A stretch of 64,000 nucleotides of DNA from CAYOSU01 sp964406735 (GTDB lineage Bacteria; Bacillota; Clostridia; Christensenellales; CAMQZB01), in the NCBI GenBank assembly GCA_964406735.1, contig CAYOSU010000002.1, positions 1 to 64,000 of the forward strand, given 5' to 3'. The notes under the pieces are model-generated. The model saw nothing but the letters and a program-made list of their open reading frames with translations, was not told where the DNA came from and did no database searches. Positions 51,791 through 59,446 of the stretch are shown here, piece by piece; the stretch's first letter is position 1; every line of letters starts with the position of its first letter. The position numbers were made by a program, and so were the translations under genes.

Positions 51791-53272
51791 TTACTTCCTT
51801 ATAAAGTCTTCGATAGCTTTTCGCATATCTTTTATCTCGTAAACGTCGCTGAAACGCGTTTCTTTGCCTTTTAAGTCCGATATTGCCGCAGGAATATCCA
51901 TCGCAGACATTCTTTGAAGCAGTGCAGCATCCTTGAATGCGTCGCTCGACGGCTTTTTGCCTATTGCGCTTATTACGCTCGGCGAGAATTTATACGGGCT
52001 TGCGGTCGAAAGTATCACCATAGGCGCATAGTCGTTCTCGTCAACAGAGTAGTTATCCGAAACGTAAACGCCGACGGCAGTGTGCGGATCGAGCGGATAT
52101 GCGTATTCGTCAAAGAACAAGCCTATCGTGCGTTTGGTGTCATCCTCCGTCGCCATGCCTGCGTATATTATCTCAGTCATTTCGCCAAGCATCTCTTGCG
52201 ACACCTCGAATACGCCCGACGTTTTGAGCTCGGTCATTATCTTGTCGATATAGCTATCATCCCTGCCGCTCACCTCAAAAAGCAGTCTCTCGAGATTGCT
52301 CGAAATGAGTATGTCCATCGAGGGGGATATCGTTTTGTAAAAACGCCTATTCTTGTCGTATCTGCCACTCGTGAAAAAGTCGGTCAACACGTTGTTGCTG
52401 TTGCTTGCGCAAAGAAGTCTTCCTACGGGAAGTCCCATCTTGTAGGCGTACCAGCCTGCCAATATATCCCCGAAATTACCCGTCGGCACGGAGAAGTTGA
52501 CTTTGTCGCCGAGAGTTATCTCGCCTGACGATGCTAAGTCGAGATAAGCCGAGAAATAGTACACTATCTGCGGCAAAAGCCTACCCAAGTTGATTGAGTT
52601 TGCCGACGACAAAACAACGTTATTTTTGGCGCATATAGCCTTGAAATCGGCATCTGCGAATATTTCCTTGACTCCGCTCTGGCAGTTGTCGAAATTGCCC
52701 TTTATCGCCGCAACGTAGACGTTATTTCCGCTTTGGGTGGACATCTGCATTTTTTGCATTGCCGAAACGCCCTCAGACGGATAAAAGACTATTATCTTTA
52801 TACCGTCGACGTCCTTGAAGCCCTCTAACGCTGCCTTTCCCGTATCGCCGCTCGTTGCAACGAGAATCAGTATGTCGCTATCCTCCCCTGCCTTTTTCTT
52901 TGCTACCGAGAGAAGCTGAGGGAAAAGCGTTAACGCCATATCCTTGAACGCAAGCGTCGGACCGTGGAACAGCTCGAGCAAGTACACTCCGTCGTCCATT
53001 TTGACTACGGGCGCAGGATCGCCGTCGAAGCGAGAATACGCATTCCTGCACGCAGTTTCAAGCTCGTCCTTTGAAAAATCCGTCGCAAAAAGGGATAGTA
53101 TCTCGACAGCTCTTTCCTCATACGACATATCGAGGAGCTTTTTAAGTCCTTCATCGCCTACCTGAGGGAAGCACTCGGGGACGAACAATCCGCCGTCCTT
53201 TGCTATGCCCTTGACGAGTGCCTCTGAAAAGGACACTACGTTGTTTTTGTTTCTCGTACTTATATATTGCAT
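51791..53272 (-). CDS. thrC: Threonine synthase
   Basis: A 493-residue PLP enzyme. It begins MQYISTRNKNNVVSFSEALVKGIAKDGGLFVPE, has the PLP lysine in LAFKDMALTLF, the phosphate loop ATSGDTGKAALEGF and the pocket block PTGNFGDILAGWYA. It converts O-phosphohomoserine to threonine. No clear ribosome site precedes the ATG. First gene of the operon. Confidence 0.96.
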   Translation of the reverse strand: MQYISTRNKNNVVSFSEALVKGIAKDGGLFVPECFPQVGDEGLKKLLDMSYEERAVEILSLFATDFSKDELETACRNAYSRFDGDPAPVVKMDDGVYLLELFHGPTLAFKDMALTLFPQLLSVAKKKAGEDSDILILVATSGDTGKAALEGFKDVDGIKIIVFYPSEGVSAMQKMQMSTQSGNNVYVAAIKGNFDNCQSGVKEIFADADFKAICAKNNVVLSSANSINLGRLLPQIVYYFSAYLDLASSGEITLGDKVNFSVPTGNFGDILAGWYAYKMGLPVGRLLCASNSNNVLTDFFTSGRYDKNRRFYKTISPSMDILISSNLERLLFEVSGRDDSYIDKIMTELKTSGVFEVSQEMLGEMTEIIYAGMATEDDTKRTIGLFFDEYAYPLDPHTAVGVYVSDNYSVDENDYAPMVILSTASPYKFSPSVISAIGKKPSSDAFKDAALLQRMSAMDIPAAISDLKGKETRFSDVYEIKDMRKAIEDFIRK

Positions 53273-53325
53273 GATACCAAACGTTTTTGCTTTTATTTAG
53301 CCTGAATCTTAGCTAAAATTCCGAA

Positions 53326-53352
53326 AAAGCGGGTGAAATATTCCCCCGCTTT
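53326..53352 (-). terminator. Terminator of the P-loop protein gene
   Basis: On the minus strand AAAGCGGG and CCCGCTTT form a stem with an 11-base loop followed by TT, 25 bases after the stop codon. Confidence 0.75.
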
Positions 53353-53377
53353 ATTTCGTTTATGTTTTGCTTTCTTA

Positions 53378-53788
53378 TCAGATGATATACTTTGCGATGA
53401 AATCAGGTATATCCTGAATGTCTGCGCTTATAGTGAACGTGAAGTCGCAGCCCGTGTCGTTCGAGATGTTACGGAAGGACTCGAACATATCCTTCATGTC
53501 GACGAGCTGGCTTCTCGTAATCCTCTTCAAAGCGTCTACGAAAATGTGCTCGATGTCGTGATTTGCGGCGAGCATTCCGTTGATGAACGCAACGAACTCT
53601 CCCTGATTTTTGATTCCTACGCTGGAGCAGTCAACATATCTTACCGCATGCTTTATTTCATGCGTGTATTGATTGTTCTCCGTTATATAAACTATCTCGC
53701 CTTTCGCAGTATCAAGAGAGTTGTTCGTTCTTTCAATAAGCTGTTTCGTCTTGCCGGAACCCTTGGCGCCGTAAATTAAAGATATCAT
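53378..53788 (-). CDS. Small P-loop nucleotide-binding protein
   Basis: A 136-residue protein that starts with a Walker A motif (LIYGAKGSGKTKQLIE) and has a hydrophobic Walker B-like strand (IEHIFVDALKRI). It is too short for a full AAA or kinase domain. I recall similar short proteins in Clostridia, but no function. Monocistronic with its own promoter and terminator. Confidence 0.65.
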   Translation of the reverse strand: MISLIYGAKGSGKTKQLIERTNNSLDTAKGEIVYITENNQYTHEIKHAVRYVDCSSVGIKNQGEFVAFINGMLAANHDIEHIFVDALKRITRSQLVDMKDMFESFRNISNDTGCDFTFTISADIQDIPDFIAKYII

Positions 53789-53817
53789 GTTAAAATTACC
53801 TCCATTGGATTTACTAT

Positions 53818-53846
53818 ATTATACATTGCTTTTTCCGAAAAAACAA
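53818..53846 (-). promoter_or_regulatory. Promoter of the P-loop protein gene
   Basis: Minus strand TTGTTT (53846-53841), 17-base spacer, TATAAT (53823-53818). Confidence 0.75.
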
Positions 53847-53884
53847 GGGGGTTTTGCAAAAAAAAGCCAAATATGTAAAAATTA

Positions 53885-55279
53885 CTATTTTCTGACTCCT
53901 GCTTCGAGCTTTTTGTGAAGCTTTCTGTCTATTCTTCTGACGAAAGTATCGAGCTCGTCGTCCGAAATGGACGTTACTCTGCCTGCCGCATACTCTTCGT
54001 CAACATAGCCTTTTAATTTTATCGTTATCTCGTCGGTCTTGCCTACCTTATCCTCGCCTTCGAGCTGATAATACTCGTTTATCCAGTACGCAATGCCCGC
54101 TAAGCCAGACGTATTGGTTATCGCTATTCTCGGCTTTTTGTTGAGTATCTTCTCGGTGTCGAAGATGTTGTATATCTCGGGGTCTTTCATAAGACCGTCG
54201 GCGTGAATACCTGCTCTCGTCGAGTTGAAATCTCTGCCGACGAATGGCGTTCTCGGCGGGATCGTATATCCGACCTCTCTTTCAAAGTAGTCGGCTATCT
54301 CGGATATTACCGCAAAGTCCATGCCGCCGTTGTCGCCTTTTATCGAGGCGTATTCAATAGCCATTGCCTCAAGCGGACAGTTACCCGTCCTCTCACCTAT
54401 GCCGAGAAGCGCACAGTTGACAGCAGAACAGCCGTACAGCCATGCCGTAGTTGCGTTTGAGACTACCTTGTAAAAATCGTTGTGTCCGTGCCATTCAAGC
54501 TGGCTTGACGGAACGTCGGCGTATTTTTTTAAGCCGTATATTATGCCCGGAACCGATCTTGGCATCGAAGCACCGTGGAATGGTACTCCAAAGCCCATCG
54601 TATCGCACGCTCTTATCTTGATAGGAACACCCGACTCCTTTGAAAGATTCATAAGCTCGGACGCAAAGGGTACTACGAAGCCGTAAAAATCGGCACGTGT
54701 GATGTCCTCAAAGTGGCAACGGGGTACTATGCCGTACGAGAGCGCCTCTTTTACTATGCCCAAATACTTATCGAGTGCCTGACCTCTCGTAAGTCCCATC
54801 TTATTGAAGATGTGATAGTCCGAGCAGCTGACCAAGATTCCCGTTTCTTTTATTCCGATACTCTTAACAAGCTCGAAGTCTTTTGGGTTTGCCCTTATCC
54901 AAGAGGTTACCTCAGGGAATTTTAAGCCTAATTCAAGGCATCTTTCGACCGCTTCTCTGTCCTTTTCGCTATACAAGAAGAACTCGCTCTGGCGGACTAT
55001 GCCGTTTTCTCCGCCAAGCTTTGACAACAGCTTGAATATCTCGACTATCTGATCTGCCGTAAACGGCGAAGTTGACTGCTGACCGTCTCTGAACGTGGTG
55101 TCTGTTATCCACAGCTCATCGGGAGTATCCATCGGCACTAACCTATGGTTAAAGCTGATCTTCGGGACGGTCTCGTAGTCGTAAAGCTCACGAATGAGGT
55201 TTGGCGACTCGACGTCCTGCAAAGCGTAATGGTAATTCTCCTCTTCGAGAAGGTTTGTCTTTTTATTTAACTTTATCAT
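53885..55279 (-). CDS. DRE-TIM synthase: Re-citrate synthase or isopropylmalate/homocitrate synthase-like
   Basis: A 464-residue enzyme. The TIM barrel has DTTFRDGQQS (metal and catalytic Asp/Arg), CHFEDITRADFYGF, HGHNDFYKV (metal His-x-His) and ALLGIGERTGN. A 60-residue N-terminal extension (YHYALQDVESPNLIREL) and the lack of the LeuA leucine-binding domain fit the clostridial subgroup that includes Re-citrate synthases. Assignment between Re-citrate synthase and 2-isopropylmalate/homocitrate synthase is inference. It overlaps the aminotransferase gene by four bases. Confidence 0.7.
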   Translation of the reverse strand: MIKLNKKTNLLEEENYHYALQDVESPNLIRELYDYETVPKISFNHRLVPMDTPDELWITDTTFRDGQQSTSPFTADQIVEIFKLLSKLGGENGIVRQSEFFLYSEKDREAVERCLELGLKFPEVTSWIRANPKDFELVKSIGIKETGILVSCSDYHIFNKMGLTRGQALDKYLGIVKEALSYGIVPRCHFEDITRADFYGFVVPFASELMNLSKESGVPIKIRACDTMGFGVPFHGASMPRSVPGIIYGLKKYADVPSSQLEWHGHNDFYKVVSNATTAWLYGCSAVNCALLGIGERTGNCPLEAMAIEYASIKGDNGGMDFAVISEIADYFEREVGYTIPPRTPFVGRDFNSTRAGIHADGLMKDPEIYNIFDTEKILNKKPRIAITNTSGLAGIAYWINEYYQLEGEDKVGKTDEITIKLKGYVDEEYAAGRVTSISDDELDTFVRRIDRKLHKKLEAGVRK

Positions 55280-56448
55280 AGCTCGTTTACCATCTGCTCG
55301 ATCCTGTCAAGCCCCTTTTCGATGTCCTCGTCGGAAACGGCAAAGGAAAGCCTTATATAATCGTCGTTACCAAAGGGCGCACCCGGGATCGCAGCTACCT
55401 TATATTCCAAAAGCTCGTGGCAGAAATCGTATGAGCTTTTTATTCTGTTGTTATACAGTTTTCCGACATTTACGAACATATAAAACGCTCCGTCGGGCTT
55501 TATCGGCGTTACGCCTTTCATTTTTGAAAGCCTTGAAAGCATATAATCACGGCGGCGCTCATACACCTTGGCAAGTCTTTCTACGTCGTCGGTCTTGCCG
55601 AACGCTACGTACGATGCTTCTTGCGCAATGCTATTGACGTTGCTCGTCATATGAGACTGAACGCAGTCTATTACGTCCGCTATCTCCTTTTTTGCCGCAA
55701 GATAACCTACTCGCCAGCCAGTCATTGCGTACGACTTTGAAAGTCCGTTTATCACTATAGTCAGGTCCTTCATCTTGTCGCTGAGAGTTGCTATCGAAAC
55801 GGGCTTTTCGACATAGCAAAGCTTTTCGTATATCTCGTCAGATATGCAGAAGACTTCGTTTTCTTCCAATACGTTCGCAATAGCCTGAAGCTCGGCTTTT
55901 GAATACACCGCACCCGTCGGGTTATTGGGCGAATTGAGGATAAGCGCCTTGGTGTTTGGCGTTATCGCATTTTGAAGCTCGCTTGCCGTCATCCTGAAGC
56001 CATTTTCGGCTTTCGTTTCTACAAATACCGACTTGCCGCCGCACATCTTAACAAGCTCTGGATACGTCAGCCAATAAGGAGACGGGATTATCACCTCGTC
56101 GCCGTCGTTCAAAAGAGCGTACAGAGCGTTGAAAAGCGAGTGCTTTGCGCCGTTTGATACTATTATCTCCTTGTAATCATATGAAAGACCGTTCTCAGTC
56201 AAGAGCTTTTCAGCAATGCGCTTTCTGAGCTTTTCGGTTCCCGACGAGGGGGTATATTTGGTAAATCCCCTATCGAGTGCGTCCTTTGCGGCGTTGCATA
56301 TATATTCGGGAGTACGGCAATCGGGTTCACCTGCGGTGAAGCTGATCACGTCGATACCGTTTTCTCTCATCTTTTTAGCCTTGGCTGAAATTGCCAAGGT
56401 CTGCGATCTCGTTACTTGTTTTGCTTTTTCGGATATAAATCTTTCCAT
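55276..56448 (-). CDS. Class I pyridoxal-phosphate aminotransferase
   Basis: A 390-residue fold-type I aminotransferase. NSPNNPTGAVYS is the substrate/cofactor region, DEIYEKL contains the PLP-pairing Asp, and the Schiff-base lysine is in NGLSKSYAMTGWRVGY. This is close to aspartate aminotransferases (AspB/AspC type I-gamma). Coupling to the DRE-TIM synthase suggests a shared pathway in 2-oxoacid/amino acid synthesis, for example glutamate or aspartate supply. Confidence 0.9.
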   Translation of the reverse strand: MERFISEKAKQVTRSQTLAISAKAKKMRENGIDVISFTAGEPDCRTPEYICNAAKDALDRGFTKYTPSSGTEKLRKRIAEKLLTENGLSYDYKEIIVSNGAKHSLFNALYALLNDGDEVIIPSPYWLTYPELVKMCGGKSVFVETKAENGFRMTASELQNAITPNTKALILNSPNNPTGAVYSKAELQAIANVLEENEVFCISDEIYEKLCYVEKPVSIATLSDKMKDLTIVINGLSKSYAMTGWRVGYLAAKKEIADVIDCVQSHMTSNVNSIAQEASYVAFGKTDDVERLAKVYERRRDYMLSRLSKMKGVTPIKPDGAFYMFVNVGKLYNNRIKSSYDFCHELLEYKVAAIPGAPFGNDDYIRLSFAVSDEDIEKGLDRIEQMVNEL

Positions 56449-56599
56449 ACGATTATTTTCTTCTTCGTTAAAAATGGTTTCGTATATCTTAGCACTTTAT
56501 CACGCTAAAACGCAAGCGTTTTCTTGTCCGTTGCAATAAAAAACCTGAAATGGCGTAAAATCAGCATATATTTATTCACTTTTATGCATATTTTTGCAC

Positions 56600-56639
56600 A
56601 AAAAGACAAGCGGCAGAAGGAATTTCTGCCGCCCGTCTT
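56600..56639 (-). terminator. Terminator of the DUF2828 gene (repeat copy 1)
   Basis: On the minus strand a long stem (AGAC, then GCGGCAGAA with TTCTGCCGC, then GTCT) is followed by TTTTTG. A 33-base core (56600-56632) is repeated at 60806-60838. Confidence 0.9.
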
Positions 56640-56666
56640 AAAGCGATGTATTTATGGAAATAAAAT

Positions 56667-58145
56667 TTATACCGAAACTTTATCGTAACGAGGCACGTAC
56701 AACGTATCGACCATGAATCTATAAGGATCAACGATGCCTTCGGTCATCATCGAAAAAAGTCTTGGAGTACAACCTGAAACGAGAGCAACGCCCAAATCGT
56801 TTTCCTTTACGGGCTGTTGAACATTTCTGCTTGATACCTTCCAGAACACCAATTCAGGTAGCTTATATCCGTTCTCTTCAAACAGTTTTTTCGCATACTC
56901 AAAGTTGGTCTCATTCGCATTTTCAACGCAACAATCAAACTCCATGTCGGAAACGATATAGATTCGCTTTGGCATATCGCTTTGATCAAGGTCATGTTTT
57001 AAGGCAGTATCAAGTATCAACTTAAACACTTTGCTTATATCGGTATTTGCAGCCTCGTTGAAGCTCATGCAGTACATTACTTTTTCATATATATCTTTTC
57101 CGTTTATCTCTATAAGCCTGGGATCTTCGGAAAACGTTATGAAGCTATTATGAAACGCGCCGTTATTACGTTCTGCAAAGTACATACCCAATGAGATCGC
57201 AACCTGAATAGGAGCTAACGATCCGTCGTCGCAGCAGCTATTCCAATACATTGATCCGGAACCGTCTACGACTACCAGTGAATTATCGTCGGAAACATCG
57301 TTTTCCAATGCATTCCACGTTGCGTCAACAGCACTTCTTTCAGATTCGTCAAGAGAGTCTTTAAAACAAGGTCTGATTATTTCATAAGGAAGTAGCGTAC
57401 CCGTATGCATTGTCTTTTTACCGCTTTTAACATCGTTAAGAAAGCTCGTATAACGCTCGTTGTCGTTGCGAATAAATGCTTTTCGATACTTGAACATTGC
57501 CTGAGAAGGCTGTTTTGAATAATCAAACGTATAGTCTTTTTCTCTTAAATTATTTTCTATTATATTTATCTTTTTTCTTAGCAAAACAAGTATTTTGCGA
57601 TATTTCGACTCAGTAATACCTAGCTTTTTAGCAATATATCTTCCCGTTCTCTTTGTTTCGCTATTGGAAGCGTTTACGGAAGGAAGCCATTTCCCAAGCA
57701 ATGACACCTCATTCTCTTTTCCACAATCAACGGCTTCTAAGTCTTTTTGCAATTGCTTTTTAATAAAAGCTAAAGCATCTTCCTCGCAGGAACTGCCTAT
57801 AAGGCTCAAAAGGTCGTCAAAACGCCCGTACTCGGGTATTAATTCTATATTCTTTTTCAATATGGCGGGTTCGTTATCAGCAAGCCATTTCAAGATTGCT
57901 CTCGACGTTTTTCTCTCTCCCAACCCTCCGCGTACATCTCTGGCGAAAAAGAGAATTCGCATCGCCATTTCTCTATTCTCCGCAAAAGCACGCATAAATC
58001 TACACTCTATCTCTTCATCGGAAGCCCCTCTTAACGCACCGATCGTTGAAAAAAGATCAAGGCAGTTGGAGTTCGTAGAAAGAAGCGTTTTTGCTCCGTT
58101 TTCTGTATATGTAAAATTCGATTCTTCTTTCAAATATTCTTTCAT
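56667..58145 (-). CDS. DUF2828 family protein (Ro60/TROVE-like helical domain plus VWA)
   Basis: A 492-residue protein starting at ATG 58145 with AAGGAG six bases upstream. The N-terminal half is helical and contains FFARDVRGGLGER, IPEYGRFDDLLSLIG and LGKWLPSVNASNSETKRTGRYIAKKLG, as in DUF2828/TROVE-type RNA-binding domains. The C-terminal half is a von Willebrand A fold with an intact MIDAS start VVVDGSGSMY, then SFITFSEDPRLIEI, ANTDISKVFKLIL, IYIVSDMEFD and GVALVSGCTPRLFSMM. Ro60 proteins bind misfolded RNA and Y RNAs; here a Y-RNA-like sequence lies directly upstream. No signal peptide. Confidence 0.82.
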   Translation of the reverse strand: MKEYLKEESNFTYTENGAKTLLSTNSNCLDLFSTIGALRGASDEEIECRFMRAFAENREMAMRILFFARDVRGGLGERKTSRAILKWLADNEPAILKKNIELIPEYGRFDDLLSLIGSSCEEDALAFIKKQLQKDLEAVDCGKENEVSLLGKWLPSVNASNSETKRTGRYIAKKLGITESKYRKILVLLRKKINIIENNLREKDYTFDYSKQPSQAMFKYRKAFIRNDNERYTSFLNDVKSGKKTMHTGTLLPYEIIRPCFKDSLDESERSAVDATWNALENDVSDDNSLVVVDGSGSMYWNSCCDDGSLAPIQVAISLGMYFAERNNGAFHNSFITFSEDPRLIEINGKDIYEKVMYCMSFNEAANTDISKVFKLILDTALKHDLDQSDMPKRIYIVSDMEFDCCVENANETNFEYAKKLFEENGYKLPELVFWKVSSRNVQQPVKENDLGVALVSGCTPRLFSMMTEGIVDPYRFMVDTLYVPRYDKVSV

Positions 58146-58185
58146 AATATTCTCCTTAAAATCAAAGTAAATAAAGCGGTTTAAC

Positions 58186-58271
58186 AAGACGCATTTTTCA
58201 AATTAACGACCAACTACACTAAAAAGCGCGGCGATCGCTATAGATAACGTTGAAATTGCTGTTAGCGTCTT
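58186..58271 (-). ncRNA. Second structured RNA domain in the DUF2828 leader
   Basis: The minus-strand RNA pairs AAGACGC (58271-58265) with GCGUCUU (58192-58186). Inside, UUUCAA pairs with UUGAAA and an AGCG-N7-CGCU arm caps the structure. This end-to-end helix with an internal loop echoes the upstream Y-like RNA. It could be a second small RNA or part of the mRNA leader. Confidence 0.45.
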
Positions 58272-58272
58272 C

Positions 58273-58323
58273 AAGGCACATTCAATAAGTTCCAAACCTA
58301 AGTATGATTGCTGGGAGTGCCTT
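58273..58323 (-). ncRNA. Hairpin linking the two structured RNA domains
   Basis: AAGGCAC (58323-58317) pairs with GUGCCUU (58279-58273), with an inner CAAU/AUUG helix. It separates the Y-like RNA from the second domain and may be a processing site. Confidence 0.45.
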
Positions 58324-58326
58324 TTT

Positions 58327-58489
58327 GTTGAAGTTCGAAAGTATTTCTACCGATAGCAAATCGCTTACACAATATGCGCTCATCGTTAAATCGGGTACGA
58401 GCCGATCATAGAATAATCACACTATTAATCTTCAGAAAAAATTGCTGTTTGCGCATTACGATATTGCTATCGCGATCTTCAACTTACGC
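58327..58489 (-). ncRNA. Y-RNA-like non-coding RNA
   Basis: About 163 bases. The ends pair: GUUGAAG (58483-58477) with CUUCAAC (58333-58327), then, after an asymmetric 4/17 internal loop, CGAUAGCAA (58472-58464) with UUGCUAUCG (58359-58351). AUCG/CGAU extends this helix. A further AUGCGC/GCGCAU helix (58456-58451 with 58379-58374) closes a head with three arms: ACAG/CUG(U) (58448-58433), AUAG/CUAU (58425-58408) and AUCGG-CUCGUAC-CCGAU (58406-58390), a 5-bp stem with 7-base loop as in tRNA. Long end helix plus tRNA-like head is the bacterial Y RNA plan. No protein frame fits here. Confidence 0.62.
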
Positions 58490-58493
58490 TCAT

Positions 58494-58522
58494 ATTATAT
58501 ATAACCAAAAAGCTGTTTACAC
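58494..58522 (-). promoter_or_regulatory. Promoter of the Y-like RNA and DUF2828 gene
   Basis: Minus strand TATAAT (58499-58494) with a weak GTGTAA (58522-58517) 17 bases upstream. The predicted start at 58487-58489 coincides with the 5' end of the folded RNA. Confidence 0.6.
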
Positions 58523-58528
58523 GGAAAA

Positions 58529-58560
58529 AAAGCTGCGAACTCAACTTAGTTCACAGCTTT
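58529..58560 (-). terminator. Terminator overlapping the end of the second WYL gene
   Basis: A 13-bp stem (58560-58548 with 58541-58529, one G-U) and a six-base loop are followed by TTTT. The 5' arm and loop encode the last residues and stop codon of the WYL protein. Confidence 0.9.
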
Positions 58561-59446
58561 TTTGTTTTTTCAATCGCTCTTTTATAAGCTCTATGAAGCC
58601 TTGCGGTTCAATAACTTTCAGATATTGTCCGAACGACAGCACTCGGATGACTATCTCGCTCTCGTCGATTGCATAGTATTTTAATTTCAGAAGATACTCT
58701 TTTTCATTTAACCTCTCGACTTTCTTTTCAAAATGAGCAAAATGAAGCATTGCACGTTCGAGCGCATTTCGCTCGTCGTTTATTATCACGGAAAGCTCTA
58801 TCTCATCTGCTTTGGGGGTTTGTTCGCAAGAAAGCTCACTGTCGTAATATTCACAGGATACTATCCTTGCAAGGTTTATAAATCTATATCGGCATTTATC
58901 GCCTACTATCCTTATTTTGTCGTCCTTTACAGAATATTCCATACCGACAGGTAAAAGCACTATATTAACTATCCCGTTCCGTCTGTTCCTCAAAGTTACT
59001 TTTATTGCACGTTTTAATTTTATTGCTCCAAGGATCGTTCTGAAATTATTTATATAGTTTTCATCCTGATAAGGATCTCCGTCGGAGTATTTATCGTATA
59101 TCGTAAAATCGTCTTTAGTAAAAAGCGGCTCAACGTCGTCAATGACGGGCATTTCTACACCAAAAAGCTTTATTCTCGGGTCGTTTGATATAGACTTTAA
59201 CCAACGTTTTTCTATCGTTGTTTGCGGCATTGTCGGAATATTCGCAAGTTTTGGATGCAAATTGTCATCAAGAAGATTCCATTCGCCATTTTTTAACGAC
59301 GGCATTATTGTAAGTCCGCTCTCCGAAAACGCCTCGTCGTCGATTATTTTTTGCAAGCTCTTTTCGTCTACGTCGCTTTCAAAGGCTTTGGATATTATCT
59401 TCCCGACGGTTTTATAGTAGACGGAATACAGTTCACTAAACAACAT
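58541..59446 (-). CDS. WYL domain-containing protein (second of pair)
   Basis: A 301-residue protein. A helical N-terminal 100 residues is followed by a WYL-type domain (IKLKRAIKVTLRNRRNGIVNIVLLPVGMEYSVKDDKIRIVG, and RYRFINLARIVSCE) and a C-terminal WCX-like segment. No clear helix-turn-helix is visible, so it may act as partner of the first WYL protein. Start at ATG 59446, after GGAGGT; overlaps the upstream gene by 11 bases. Confidence 0.8.
   Translation of the reverse strand: MLFSELYSVYYKTVGKIISKAFESDVDEKSLQKIIDDEAFSESGLTIMPSLKNGEWNLLDDNLHPKLANIPTMPQTTIEKRWLKSISNDPRIKLFGVEMPVIDDVEPLFTKDDFTIYDKYSDGDPYQDENYINNFRTILGAIKLKRAIKVTLRNRRNGIVNIVLLPVGMEYSVKDDKIRIVGDKCRYRFINLARIVSCEYYDSELSCEQTPKADEIELSVIINDERNALERAMLHFAHFEKKVERLNEKEYLLKLKYYAIDESEIVIRVLSFGQYLKVIEPQGFIELIKERLKKQKSCELS

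Noticed and set aside
56503..56525. Palindrome AAAACGCAAGCGTTTT upstream of the aminotransferase as an operator
   Set aside because: It is short, has no nearby regulator gene and no second copy in the window; evidence too thin to list.
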